A DNA stretch of 64,000 nucleotides from Pseudomonas mucidolens (GCF_900106045.1 NZ_LT629802.1:1364001-1428000), one strand, 5' to 3'. Positions 18,913-28,016 are shown, counted from the first letter of the stretch. The notes: generated by a model not told the origin, from the sequence alone. Program-made: numbers and translations.

Positions 18913-20076
18913 ATGCATCAGGTCCAGAACGAAGGCGTCGTCACCGCCATGTCCCAGGCCTCCGACGCCCAGCAGGTGGCCGAGGAGTTGGCGCGCCAGT
19001 TGCTGCATCCTTACCTTGGCTTCGTGCTGTTCTTTTGCTCCGCGACTTACGATCTCAAGGCCCTCGGCCAGGCCTTGCAGCATAGTTTTGGCGGCATTCG
19101 CCTGGTGGGCTGCACCAGCGCCGGCGAGATCACGCCCCAGGGCTATGGGCGCAATTGCGTGACGGCGGTGGGCTTTGATCATCGGCACTTTTCCATTGCC
19201 ACCGAGTTGATCGACCAGGTGGCGCGCTTCAGTCTGATTGACGCCCAGCAAATGGTCGAGCGCCTGGTGGGCGGGTGTCGCAGCAATACCCTGGCACCGA
19301 TCAAGGGCAACAGCTTCGCCCTGACGCTGCTGGATGGCCTGTCCAGCCGCGAAGAAATGGTCCTCGCTGCCTTGAGCGCGGCGCTGGGGGATATCCCGCA
19401 TTTCGGTGGCTCGGCCGGTGATGACAACCACCTGACCCATACCCACGTGTATTTCGACGGTGCTTTCCGCAACGGCGCGGCGGTGGTGGTGCTGGTCAAC
19501 ACCTGGCTGGATTTTGAGGTATTCACCACCCATCACATCCTGCCCCAGGCGCAGAAGCTGGTGGTGACCGGTGCCGACAGCACTTCGCGCCGGGTCTTCG
19601 AACTCAACGCCGAGCCGGCCGCCGAAGAATACGCGCGGCACATCGGGGTGTCGGTGGCGCAATTGGATCACCGCCTATTCGCGGCCCATCCCTTGGCGGT
19701 TCGCATCAATGATCAGTACTACGTGCGCGCGATCCAACAGGTCCACGAGGACTTGAGCTTGAGTTTCTACTGCGCCGTGGAAAACGGCATCGTGCTCACC
19801 GCGATGACGCCGGGCCCGATCCTGCCCAATCTGCAAACCCTGTTTGACGGCTTGCAGACACGGCTTGGCGATTTGTTGCTGACCATTGGCTGCGACTGTT
19901 TCCTGCGCCGCCTGGAGCTGGAGGATCACGGCACCCTGGAGCACATCGGCGGTTTTTTACGCGAGCAACGGGTGCTGGGGTTCAACACCTACGGAGAACA
20001 GTTCAATGGCATGCATATCAACCAGACCTTCACCGGGGTCGCCATTGCCCGTGGGCGCGCCCTTGGACAGCGCTGA
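18913..20076 (+). CDS. nosP: NosP-like FIST-domain nitric-oxide sensor protein
   Basis: A FIST-domain protein of 387 residues (FIST_N about 30-240, FIST_C about 245-380) in the position of PA1975 of P. aeruginosa, which encodes NosP, a haem protein that binds NO and signals to the kinase NahK. The best family blocks are GIRLVGCTSAGEI and LGDIPHFGGSAGDD. The start ATG at 18913 lies after the GGGGAGGGGCGAGC purine stretch. The gene overlaps the next by 71 bases, so the two are one unit. Haem binding is inferred from the family. Confidence 0.82.
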   Translation: MHQVQNEGVVTAMSQASDAQQVAEELARQLLHPYLGFVLFFCSATYDLKALGQALQHSFGGIRLVGCTSAGEITPQGYGRNCVTAVGFDHRHFSIATELIDQVARFSLIDAQQMVERLVGGCRSNTLAPIKGNSFALTLLDGLSSREEMVLAALSAALGDIPHFGGSAGDDNHLTHTHVYFDGAFRNGAAVVVLVNTWLDFEVFTTHHILPQAQKLVVTGADSTSRRVFELNAEPAAEEYARHIGVSVAQLDHRLFAAHPLAVRINDQYYVRAIQQVHEDLSLSFYCAVENGIVLTAMTPGPILPNLQTLFDGLQTRLGDLLLTIGCDCFLRRLELEDHGTLEHIGGFLREQRVLGFNTYGEQFNGMHINQTFTGVAIARGRALGQR

Positions 20077-22663
20077 ACTCAACGCCCACATCAGCGCGTT
20101 GCAGCAGGAAAACCACAAGCTACGACGCATCAACGCTGCACTGATCGAACGCGTCGAATCGGGCGTGGCCCGTGGCAATGATCCGTATGCGGTGTTCCAG
20201 CACTCGGTGGTGCTGGCCGAGCAGGTCCGGGAACGCACCGATGCGTTGAACCAGGCCATGGCGGAACTCAAGGCCAGCAACCAGTTGCTCAGCGACGCGC
20301 GGTTGCGCGCGGAAACCGCGCATCAGCATTTGATCGACGCCATCGAGAGCATTTCCGATGCCTTTGTGTTGTTCGATCAGCAGCAGCGAATCGTGTTGTG
20401 CAACAGCCGTTTCAAGGCCTTCTGGCGCAACAGTCAGGTTCGGCTTATCGCGGGCATGCGGCTGGATGAGGTCAAGCGGCTGATGTCCACGACCGGATTG
20501 TTTGCCGAAGAAAGCCGTGGGCAGGACCAGGGCAACCTGTTCTACCGCCTGCACAACGGTCGTTGGTTGCAAGTCAGTGAGCGACCGACCCAGGACGGCG
20601 GCCGTGTGTTTCTGTTTACCGATATCACCGACGTCAAGCGCAGTGAAACCGCGCGCCGCGAACACGCGGTGGCGCAGAAGTCTCACCTGTTGCAGCGAGC
20701 GGTGGATAACCTGTCCCAAGGCGTGGCGATGGTCAGTGCCGAAGGCGTGCTGGAGTTGTGGAACCGGCGCTTCCTGGAGCTCAGCGGCCTGGCGCCGGTA
20801 GCCGCCCACCGGTTGTTTGCCGAGGTGATCGCCGACAGTGAATTAAACCTGCTGACCCCGGCCAGCCGCGATGCCAAGGGTCGCCTGGTGCAAGAGTGCG
20901 AGCAACGCCTGATGGACGGCCGGGTCCTGGAAATTCGCACGCATCCGCTGCCCACCGGTGGTTTCGTCAATACCTTCACCGACATCACCGAACGCTACCG
21001 GCACGCCGAAACCCTGAGCGAAAGCGAGCGCTGGATCCGCCTGATCACCGACCATGTACCCGCGTTGATTGCTTACCTCAACGCGGATCTGGTCTACGAG
21101 TTCACCAATAAAGTCTATGAACAATGGTACTGCTGGCCGCGCGGCGTGATGCTTGGCCAGAGCCTGCGCGAAGCCCACAGCGAACAGCATTACCAGCGGC
21201 TGGAAGCCTACGTCGCCCGGGCGCTGGCGGGGGAGAGCGTGACCTTCGAGTTTGCCGAAACCAATATCAACAACCAGGAGCGCTACATGCTGCGCTCCTA
21301 CGTGCCCAACCGCCTGCCCAGTGGCGAGGTGGTGGGCATTTTTGTGCTGATCCGCGATATCACCGAGCGCCGTCGTACCGCCGAGGCGCTGCATCAGGCG
21401 TACCAGAACCTTGAGTTACGCGTGCGCGAACGGACCGCTGAGTTGACTTCCCTCAACGACCAACTGCTGCGTGAAATCGATGAGCGCCGCCGAGTCGAGT
21501 CGCGCCTGCGAGAGGCCAAGCTGGAAGCCGAGCAGGCGAACCTGTCGAAAACCAAATTCCTCGCAGCGGTCAGTCATGATCTGCTGCAACCGCTCAACGC
21601 CGCACGCTTGTTTACCGGCGCCTTGCTTGAACGCCGTGAGCCCATGGCCAACGCGACGCTGGTACGCAACGTCAGCAACTCCCTGGAAGATGTGGAGAAT
21701 CTGCTGGGCACCCTGGTGGATATTTCCAAACTCGATGCCGGGGTGATCAAAGCCGATATCGCACCGTTTGCCCTCGACGAACTGCTGGACAACCTGGCCG
21801 CCGAATACACTCAAGTCGCTCGCAGTGAAGGACTGGCGTTGCATTTCATCCGCTGTTCGGCGTTGGTACGCAGTGACATCCAGTTGCTCGCGAGGATTTT
21901 GCGCAACCTGTTGAGCAACGCCATTCGTTATACCCGCCAGGGCCGTGTGGTGCTCGGTTGTCGCCGCCGTCAACAACGCTTGTTGATCCAGGTCTGGGAC
22001 AGCGGCATGGGTATTGCCGAGAACCGTATGGAGGAGATTTTCGAGGAGTTCAAGCGCGGCGATGTGCAGCGCCCGGACCAGGACCGTGGTTTGGGCCTGG
22101 GCCTGGCAATCGTGGAGAAAATCGCCGGGATCCTCGGGCACCGGATCTGCGTGCGTTCATGGCCGGGCAAGGGCTCGATGTTCTGTGTCGAGGTCCCACT
22201 GAGCGCCACCGCGCCGAAGTCCTTGCCGACGCCTGCCATGGGCGAGTCGCTGCTTGAGCGACTGCAAGGCGCGCGGGTCTGGGTGTTGGACAATGATGCG
22301 GCGATTTGCGCCGGTATGCGCACGTTGCTGGAGGGCTGGGGCTGTGAGGTGATTACCGCCTTGTCGGAACAGGACCTGGCGCGGCAGGTGGACAACTATC
22401 ATGCCGACGCCGATTTGTTGATCGCCGATTATCATTTGGACGATGAGCAAAATGGCCTGGACGCGGTAGCCAGGATCAACGCACGGCGGGCCAGCGCCAT
22501 ACCGGCGATGATGATTACGGCCAATTACAGCAATGAACTCAAGCAGCAGATTCGGGAGCTGGGGCATACGTTGATGCACAAGCCGGTGCGGCCGATGAAA
22601 TTGAAGATGGCGATGGGGTATTTGCTCGGGGGGGATGAGGTCAAGAGCCGCCCCTCACCCTAG
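20006..22663 (+). CDS. nahK: NahK/ErcS'-type hybrid histidine kinase
   Basis: The product (885 aa from the ATG at 20006) has a coiled-coil/HEPT-like start, three PAS domains (about 110-225, 240-350, 365-490), a dimerisation domain with H-box FLAAVSHDLLQPLNAARLF, an ATPase domain (about 660-780, GLGLGLAIVEKIAG) and a C-terminal receiver (about 785-875, phospho-acceptor D in DLLIADYHLD). PAS input plus NosP partner fits NahK (PA1976), which passes phosphate to HptB and controls biofilm. The ATG has GGAGA 9 bases upstream; a GTG at 20051 is the alternative. The stop codon and last four residues come from a repeat (see 22649). Confidence 0.85.
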   Translation: MACISTRPSPGSPLPVGAPLDSAELNAHISALQQENHKLRRINAALIERVESGVARGNDPYAVFQHSVVLAEQVRERTDALNQAMAELKASNQLLSDARLRAETAHQHLIDAIESISDAFVLFDQQQRIVLCNSRFKAFWRNSQVRLIAGMRLDEVKRLMSTTGLFAEESRGQDQGNLFYRLHNGRWLQVSERPTQDGGRVFLFTDITDVKRSETARREHAVAQKSHLLQRAVDNLSQGVAMVSAEGVLELWNRRFLELSGLAPVAAHRLFAEVIADSELNLLTPASRDAKGRLVQECEQRLMDGRVLEIRTHPLPTGGFVNTFTDITERYRHAETLSESERWIRLITDHVPALIAYLNADLVYEFTNKVYEQWYCWPRGVMLGQSLREAHSEQHYQRLEAYVARALAGESVTFEFAETNINNQERYMLRSYVPNRLPSGEVVGIFVLIRDITERRRTAEALHQAYQNLELRVRERTAELTSLNDQLLREIDERRRVESRLREAKLEAEQANLSKTKFLAAVSHDLLQPLNAARLFTGALLERREPMANATLVRNVSNSLEDVENLLGTLVDISKLDAGVIKADIAPFALDELLDNLAAEYTQVARSEGLALHFIRCSALVRSDIQLLARILRNLLSNAIRYTRQGRVVLGCRRRQQRLLIQVWDSGMGIAENRMEEIFEEFKRGDVQRPDQDRGLGLGLAIVEKIAGILGHRICVRSWPGKGSMFCVEVPLSATAPKSLPTPAMGESLLERLQGARVWVLDNDAAICAGMRTLLEGWGCEVITALSEQDLARQVDNYHADADLLIADYHLDDEQNGLDAVARINARRASAIPAMMITANYSNELKQQIRELGHTLMHKPVRPMKLKMAMGYLLGGDEVKSRPSP

Positions 22664-23102
22664 CCCTCTCCCCCGAGGGGAGAGGGGACTGACCGAAGTG
22701 TGCTGAGAAAATGTGCGACCTGAAAAACCGTTTTGATTGTGGATTCAAAGCCGTTCTTTCAGGTCGATAAATGTCTGGAATATCCCCCATTCAATCCCCT
22801 TTCTCCAGCGGGGAGAGAGGACTGACCGAAGTGTGCTGAGAAAAATTTGCGACCTAAAAAACCGTTTTGATTGTGGATTCAAAGCCGTTCTTTCAGGTCG
22901 ATAAATGTCTGGAATATCCCCCATTCAATCCCCTTTCCCCAGAGGGGAGAGAGGACTGACCAAAGTGTGCTGAGAAAGTGTGCGACCTGAAAAACCGTTT
23001 TGATTGTGGATTCAAAGCCGTTCTTTCAGGTCGAGAAATGTCTGGAATATCCCCCATTCAGTCCCCTCTCCCCTCTGGGGAGAGGGCTAGGGTGAGGGGT
23101 GG
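22649..23102. repeat. Tandem array of three 133-bp units with inverted terminal flanks
   Basis: Three near-identical units start at 22687, 22820 and 22954 (period 133-134). Each carries a hairpin: arms CGACCTGAAA and TTTCAGGTCG at 22716-22766, 22850-22900 (left arm altered) and 22983-23033. The array is bounded by inverted copies of CCCCTCACCCTAGCCCTCTC (22652-22671) and its reverse complement (23079-23098). It fills the 474-bp gap between nahK and erbR. No gene is recognised in it. Confidence 0.9.
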
Positions 23103-23137
23103 TTCTCAAGCCAGACAAAAAAACCACTCACACCCCC

Positions 23138-23803
23138 TCATCGCCTGAGATAAGACCCGAAATCAATGTCCCCCGCGCTCAAGATCGCCTGCACCCGATT
23201 ATGCACATTCAACTTGCGCAAGATCGCCGACACGTGCGCTTTCACCGTCGTCTCGGCAATCTCCAGCGTATACGCAATCTGTTTGTTCGATTCACCCTTG
23301 GTCATCCGTTCCAGCACCAGCAACTGCTTGCGTGTCAGGGCCTGGAGCAGTTCCGGGGCGAAGGCCGGATTGTCATGCATGCGCCGGGTGTTGCTGGTTT
23401 TCTGGGTGCGGATGATGTCCGGTGGCAGATAGACGTTGCCATTGAGGATTTGCTGGATCGCCTCGGTCATCTGCGCCCGAGGCGAGGACTTGGTGATAAA
23501 GCCGACCGCGCCGTAGGTGATGGCTTGCAGCACGATCTGCTTGTCCTGCTCGGCGGACACGATCACCACCGGGATCGTTGGCGCTTCGTTACGCAAGTTG
23601 ATCAAGCCATTGAGACCGTGCATGCCCGGCATGTTCAGGTCCAGCAGGATCAGGTCCAGGTCGTCGTGCTCCCGGGTCAGGGCCAGGGCGCTGTCCAGGT
23701 CGGCGGTTTCCATCACGTCACTGCCGGCGAAACCATCGCTGATGACGTTATGGATCGCTTCGCGAAACAGCGGGTGATCGTCGGCAATCAGAATCTTGTA
23801 CAT
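23138..23803 (-). CDS. agmR: LuxR-family response regulator AgmR/ErbR
   Basis: The 221-residue NarL/FixJ-type regulator has a receiver (1-125, phospho-acceptor D55 in [10 protein letters not shown], acidic pair D8-D9) and a LuxR helix-turn-helix (about 155-215, [20 protein letters not shown]). It is the homologue of AgmR/ErbR (PA1978), the central activator of PQQ-dependent ethanol and glycerol oxidation genes. It is 27 bases downstream of the CXXCW-protein gene and probably in the same leftward transcript. Confidence 0.85.
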   Translation of the reverse strand: MYKILIADDHPLFREAIHNVISDGFAGSDVMETADLDSALALTREHDDLDLILLDLNMPGMHGLNGLINLRNEAPTIPVVIVSAEQDKQIVLQAITYGAVGFITKSSPRAQMTEAIQQILNGNVYLPPDIIRTQKTSNTRRMHDNPAFAPELLQALTRKQLLVLERMTKGESNKQIAYTLEIAETTVKAHVSAILRKLNVHNRVQAILSAGDIDFGSYLRR

Positions 23804-23830
23804 GGCCGTTCACCTTCTTGTTGTGGGTAT

Positions 23831-24370
23831 TTATTCAAAGGGTTCGGGTGTCGCAGCCATCACTGGCAGTTTTGCCGCTTCCCACGCATCCAAGCCATCG
23901 CGATACCAATACACAGAGGTATAGCCCAGATTGGCGGCTCGTTTTACCGCGTTCCAACTCAGCCAGCAATCGGAGCGACAGTAGAAGACCAATGGATGCG
24001 ACAGGTCGCCTTCGGTGAGTTTGTACAGATGACGCACGAAATACTCGCGCCATTCGGGCGAGAGGTCGCCATCGCCGGTATTCGCCAGCCAGTGGCTGCC
24101 GGGCAGGTTGGCATGGGGCTGGTCTTCGATGAAGCGACCTTGCAGCCATTGGCGGCGGTAGACGTCGATCAGTAACGGCTTGGGCGTTTGACTGAGTAGG
24201 GTTTGCAGCGCCGGAGTGTCGACAATCGTTGCCCCCGGCAGGTGCCCGGGCGTCGGGCTGCGGTACAGGCCGATGCGATAGCCGTCGGTGGAAAACAGCG
24301 CAGGGCCGGCCTGTGCGTGGCTGATGAGCAGGCACAACAGCGCCAGAAGTGGCAATCGAGCGGGCAGCAT
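23831..24370 (-). CDS. PQQ-dependent catabolism-associated CXXCW-motif protein
   Basis: The 179-residue protein has a signal peptide (about 1-21, cleavage after AQA), and a rhodanese-like fold with the motif C131-x3-C135-W136 (FYCRSDCWLSWNAVK), the hallmark of the family found beside PQQ-dependent dehydrogenases. It should act in the periplasm, perhaps in redox or cofactor handling. The start is the ATG at 24370; ORF continuation upstream is not coding-like. Divergent from the following response regulator and in one unit with agmR. Confidence 0.82.
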   Translation of the reverse strand: MLPARLPLLALLCLLISHAQAGPALFSTDGYRIGLYRSPTPGHLPGATIVDTPALQTLLSQTPKPLLIDVYRRQWLQGRFIEDQPHANLPGSHWLANTGDGDLSPEWREYFVRHLYKLTEGDLSHPLVFYCRSDCWLSWNAVKRAANLGYTSVYWYRDGLDAWEAAKLPVMAATPEPFE

Positions 24371-24453
24371 GGCAGGTCCAGTCCTTATCGTTATGCGTCC
24401 ATTACACGCCAGTCGCGGTGCATTGGGAATGCGACGATAGACAGGAAAACCAG

Positions 24454-24470
24454 TACCAAAGTAGTAGCCC
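24454..24470 (+). promoter_or_regulatory. Quinoprotein-cluster motif copy (CXXCW/response regulator promoters)
   Basis: TACCAAAGTAGTAGCCC lies in the divergent gap between the CXXCW-protein gene and the response regulator (ATG 24525). It matches TACCAAGGGAGTA at 28017 in 11 of 13 positions and the reversed copy at 32235. Confidence 0.45.
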
Positions 24471-24524
24471 GCGCCGAGTCGCGGGGTTCTAGCATGGACG
24501 GTAAATACAGCTCTTGGAGGCGCC

Positions 24525-25154
24525 ATGAATATTCTGCTGGTGGATGATCACGCCGTCGTGCGCCTAGGTTACGCCAGCCTGTTGCGCAGTCTGCTGCCAG
24601 GTCTGCACGTGCGCGAAGCGGCCAACGGCGAAGAGGCGTTGCAGCGGGTGCAGGAAGCGGTGCCGAACCTGGTAATCATCGGCTTCGGCTTGCCGGGCAT
24701 CAGCGGCCTGGAAACCACCCGTCGCTTGCGCCAGCGCCTGCCGCAATTGCGCGTGCTGTTTTTCAGCCAACATACCGAGTTGTCGTTGGTGCGCCAGGCG
24801 CTGGAGGCCGGCGCTTCAGGCTATATCACCAAGGGTGCGACGCCTGCGGTGATGAGCGAAGCGGTGCAACGCATTCTCGACGGTCATACTTATATCGAAC
24901 AGGCGTTGGCCACTGAGCTCGCCTATCATCCGGGCGATCATCGCTTGCAGGGCATGACTGCGCGTGAGCTGGAGATTTTCCTGATGCTCGCCAAAGGCAC
25001 ACCGACGCGCTCCATCGCCGCGCAACTAAGCCTGAGCAGCAAAACCGTGTCCAACTACCTGACCTTGCTCAAGAGCAAATTGCAGGTTACGTCCCATGCC
25101 GAGTTGGTGCATGTGGGTATCGACATGGGTGTGGCGCACACCTTTTCACTGTAG
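24525..25154 (+). CDS. LuxR-type response regulator with altered phospho-acceptor site
   Basis: The 209-residue protein has a receiver-like N-terminal domain and a LuxR helix-turn-helix (about 140-198, TARELEIFLMLAKGTPTRSIAA). The acidic pair D7-D8, the switch S82 region and K104 (GYITKG) are kept, but the phospho-acceptor position is G53 (codon GGC in NLVIIGFGLPG) where aspartate is expected. It matches the pedR2/exaE-like regulator position of P. putida, which lies just before the pentapeptide and alcohol dehydrogenase genes. No partner kinase of the PedS2 type is adjacent. It may work without phosphorylation, or the residue may be a sequence variant. Confidence 0.8.
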   Translation: MNILLVDDHAVVRLGYASLLRSLLPGLHVREAANGEEALQRVQEAVPNLVIIGFGLPGISGLETTRRLRQRLPQLRVLFFSQHTELSLVRQALEAGASGYITKGATPAVMSEAVQRILDGHTYIEQALATELAYHPGDHRLQGMTARELEIFLMLAKGTPTRSIAAQLSLSSKTVSNYLTLLKSKLQVTSHAELVHVGIDMGVAHTFSL

Positions 25155-25249
25155 GAGCGAGCTCGCTCGCGAAAAATGCACGGGCGCCGCGGGCTATTTG
25201 CGACCGCTGCGTCATCGTTCAGGTTTTCCGCGAGCAAGCTCGTTCCTGC
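25151..25249. repeat. REPIN, paired inverted REP
   Basis: Left REP at 25151-25173 (GTAGGAGCGAGCTCGCTCGC) and degenerate right REP at 25227-25249 in opposite orientation. The left arm overlaps the stop codon (TAG) of the response regulator gene. Confidence 0.88.
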
Positions 25250-25258
25250 GGTCCCGGG

Positions 25259-25900
25259 TTAGCGGTCCCAGGTGGTCGGGCAGTCGGTGCAGCCTTCCAT
25301 ATTCGCATCCTGGAAATTCGCATAGTGCTGGCGGGTCCCGCTGAGAGTCGCCTGTTCGAGGTTGCTCTCACCGAATTTGGCTTCCTGCAGGTTGGCATCA
25401 CTGAGATCGGCGCCTTGCAGGTCGGCCTTGCTCAGCCAGCTCATTTCCAGGTCGGCGGCCCGCAGGTTGGCCTTGTGCAGTTTGGCCCCGGACAGGCGGG
25501 CGAATTGCAGATAGGCCGCGCTGAGATTGGCGTTTTCGAACTGTGCGCCCTGGGCAAACATACCCCAACCCTGCACGGCAACCAGGGTTGCACCGCTGAA
25601 GTCGGCCAGACGCAGGTTGCTTTGTTGCAGGCTGGCACGGGTCAGGTTGGCGCCTTGTAACTGAGCTTTTTCCAGATTGGCCAGATCGAGGTTGGCATGG
25701 CGCAGGTCGGCGTCACGCAAATCGGCGCCAGCCAGGTTCATCTTGCTCAAATTCTGGTTACGCAAGTTGGCGCCTCTGAGGTGGGCGCCGGGGCATTGGC
25801 TGTGCTCGGCGATGGCGCAGCCATTGATGATCAGCGGGTCACCCTCGTCGGCATGGGCGAGGGGCAGGCTCAGGAGCAGTAGCAAAGGCAGGTATTTCAT
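25259..25900 (-). CDS. Secreted pentapeptide-repeat protein
   Basis: The 213-residue protein has a signal peptide (about 1-17, cleavage after AHA) and about twenty repeats of the A(D/N)Lxx type (ANLRNQNLSK, GADLRDADLRHANLDLANL), which form a four-sided right-handed beta helix. It ends with a cysteine pair (CTDC). It corresponds to the conserved pentapeptide gene between pedR2 and pedE in P. putida; its role with the quinoprotein is not known. Start at 25900 has a GAGG site. It is downstream of the alcohol dehydrogenase gene, 86 bases away, and may share its transcript. Confidence 0.85.
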   Translation of the reverse strand: MKYLPLLLLLSLPLAHADEGDPLIINGCAIAEHSQCPGAHLRGANLRNQNLSKMNLAGADLRDADLRHANLDLANLEKAQLQGANLTRASLQQSNLRLADFSGATLVAVQGWGMFAQGAQFENANLSAAYLQFARLSGAKLHKANLRAADLEMSWLSKADLQGADLSDANLQEAKFGESNLEQATLSGTRQHYANFQDANMEGCTDCPTTWDR

Positions 25901-25986
25901 CACAACACCTCGTCGGTGGAGGAACGCATTGCGTAGATACCGTCTGCAAGCGCAAGGCCCAAGACGGTATCTACGGCGGTTTCTAT

Positions 25987-27879
25987 CTAGTTTTTGGCGG
26001 CCTGCATGTCCCAACTCGGGATCTTGAACACCCAGAACGACCCACCTTGCGCCACCGGCTTGGTCAGCTCAGCCATGTCGCCACCCCACAGCGGGACCGC
26101 GCCGCCATAACCGACGGTGACGCCAATGTACTGCTCGCCATCCTGTTCCCAGGTGATCGGCGGGGAGACGATGCCGCTGCCGGTCTGGAACTTCCACAGC
26201 TCCTTGCCGGTTTTCGCGTCGAAAGCCTTGAAGAAACCATCTCCAGTGCCGGTGAACACCAGGTTGCCCTTGGTGGCCAACACGCCGGCCCACAACGGCA
26301 GTGATTCCTTGTGCTCCCACACCACCTTGCCGGTCGTCGGGTTCATCGCCCGCAATGTGCCGACATGGTCGTCATACATGCGCTTGATGCGGAACCCCAT
26401 GCCCAGGTAGGCCGAGCCTTTCTTGTAGTTGACCTCTTCGGTCCAGTATTCCTCTTTCCATTGGTTACCCGGGATGTAGAACAGCCCGGTGTCCTGGCTG
26501 TAGGCCATGGGGTTCCAGTTCTTGCCGCCGAGGAATGGTGGCGAGACCTCCACCGGCTTGCCCTTGGTTTCCCCCGGCAAGGGCTTGGCCGGACGCTGGC
26601 CTTCGTTCTCCACGGGCCGCCCGGTTTTCAGGTCGATGTGGCTGGCCCAGGTGATGTTGTCGACGAACGGGAAGGCGTTCTGCAGTTTGCCGTTGTTGCG
26701 GTCCACCACATAGAAGAAACCGTTGCGGTCGGCATGGCCGGTGGCCTTGACCACTTTGCCGTCCTTGTCCTTGTAGTCGAACAGCACCAGTTCGTTGTTG
26801 CCGGAGAAGTCCCAGGCATCGTTTGGCGTGTGCTGGTAGAACCACTTCACTTCGCCGGTGCTCGGATCGACACCGACTTGGCCGGAGGTGTAGAGGCTGT
26901 CGAAATCGTGAGGGTTGCCGTCCTTGGAGGTTCGCGCCCAGGTGTTCCACGGGCCAGGGTTGCCGGCGCCGACGATGATGGTGTTGGTTTCGGGATCGAA
27001 ACTGGCGCTCTGCCAAGGCGCGCCGCCGCCATGGCTCCAGGCTTCGACCTTGCCGGTTTCGGTGGTCGGATCATCTGGCCAGGACGGCGCCTTGACGTCA
27101 CCGGTCGGGGTGCTGTCCTTGCCGTTGAGACGACCCATATGACCTTCGACAAACGGCCGCATCCACACTTCTTCACCCGTGTCCGGGTCACGTGCATACA
27201 GCTGGCCGACCACGCCGAATTCATCACCCGAGCTGCCGTGGATCAGCAGCACTTTGCCGCTGACTTTGTCTTTGATCAGCACCGGGGCACCGGTCATGGT
27301 GTAGCCGGCGGCGTGGTCGCCGAACTTCTTGTTCCACACCACTTTGCCGGTATTTTTGTCGAGGGCGACCAGGCGCGCATCGAGGGTGCCGAAGTAGATC
27401 TTGTCGCCGAAGATCGCGGCCCCGCGGTTGACCACGTCACAGCAGGGACGAATGTTGTCGGGCAGGCGGTGGCTGTAGGTCCACAGGCGCTTGCCGGTCT
27501 TGGCGTCGAGGGCGAAGACCCGCGAATACGAGCCGGTGACGTACACCACGCCGTCGCTGACGATGGCCTGGGATTCCTGGCCGCGTTGCTTCTCGTCACC
27601 GAACGAGTAGGACCAGGCGGGTGTCAGCTTGAACACGTTCTTGTCGTTGACTTGGGCCAGCGGGCTCCAGCGCTGGGCATTGGTGCCCATGCCGTATTGC
27701 AGCACATCCTTGGTGCTCAGGTGATCGTTGGCAATGTCTTCCCACGTGACGTTATGGGTCGGTTTTTTTGCAGGGACGGCGGCGAAGCCTGTCGCACTCA
27801 AGGACAGGCTGCCGACCAGCAGAAAAGCCTGCACGGCAAGGCACAGCGGCGAAAGGGCGGGGAGCGATCTTATTGTCAT
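25987..27879 (-). CDS. pedE: Quinoprotein (PQQ) alcohol dehydrogenase, calcium type
   Basis: The 630-residue periplasmic enzyme oxidises ethanol and other alcohols to aldehydes with PQQ. A signal peptide (about 1-34) precedes an eight-bladed beta-propeller with W-docking repeats. The vicinal disulfide C146-C147 and catalytic D357 (in NDAWDFSGNN) are present. S359, two residues after D357, points to a calcium enzyme (PedE/ExaA); lanthanide enzymes (PedH, XoxF) have an aspartate there. Divergent from the cytochrome gene that takes its electrons. Confidence 0.92.
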   Translation of the reverse strand: MTIRSLPALSPLCLAVQAFLLVGSLSLSATGFAAVPAKKPTHNVTWEDIANDHLSTKDVLQYGMGTNAQRWSPLAQVNDKNVFKLTPAWSYSFGDEKQRGQESQAIVSDGVVYVTGSYSRVFALDAKTGKRLWTYSHRLPDNIRPCCDVVNRGAAIFGDKIYFGTLDARLVALDKNTGKVVWNKKFGDHAAGYTMTGAPVLIKDKVSGKVLLIHGSSGDEFGVVGQLYARDPDTGEEVWMRPFVEGHMGRLNGKDSTPTGDVKAPSWPDDPTTETGKVEAWSHGGGAPWQSASFDPETNTIIVGAGNPGPWNTWARTSKDGNPHDFDSLYTSGQVGVDPSTGEVKWFYQHTPNDAWDFSGNNELVLFDYKDKDGKVVKATGHADRNGFFYVVDRNNGKLQNAFPFVDNITWASHIDLKTGRPVENEGQRPAKPLPGETKGKPVEVSPPFLGGKNWNPMAYSQDTGLFYIPGNQWKEEYWTEEVNYKKGSAYLGMGFRIKRMYDDHVGTLRAMNPTTGKVVWEHKESLPLWAGVLATKGNLVFTGTGDGFFKAFDAKTGKELWKFQTGSGIVSPPITWEQDGEQYIGVTVGYGGAVPLWGGDMAELTKPVAQGGSFWVFKIPSWDMQAAKN

Positions 27880-27950
27880 GGTTGCAGTTCCCAGTGGAGG
27901 TTTTGGCCTGCACAGGTTGCTGTCTGGAAGGGGTTGGCGCCTACGGAAAA

Positions 27951-27971
27951 TATCCCGGTGTCGCCGGGATA
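27951..27971. promoter_or_regulatory. Inverted repeat in the pedE-pedF divergent promoter
   Basis: TATCCCGG-TGTCG-CCGGGATA is a perfect 8-bp arm dyad, 72 bases upstream of the pedE start. The 254-bp divergent region (27880-28133) also holds the cluster motif at 28017. It may be an operator; no known consensus was compared. Confidence 0.4.
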
Positions 27972-28016
27972 ATTTCCCGAACCGCATCTGATTTGGAAGT
28001 GCTCCACAAGCCCTAC

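Noticed and set aside
22687..23086. Tandem repeats considered as a CRISPR array
   Set aside because: Units are 133 bp with no unique spacers between short repeats and no cas genes nearby.
26311..27972. Plus-strand frame of 553 residues across the alcohol dehydrogenase
   Set aside because: Antisense shadow of pedE.
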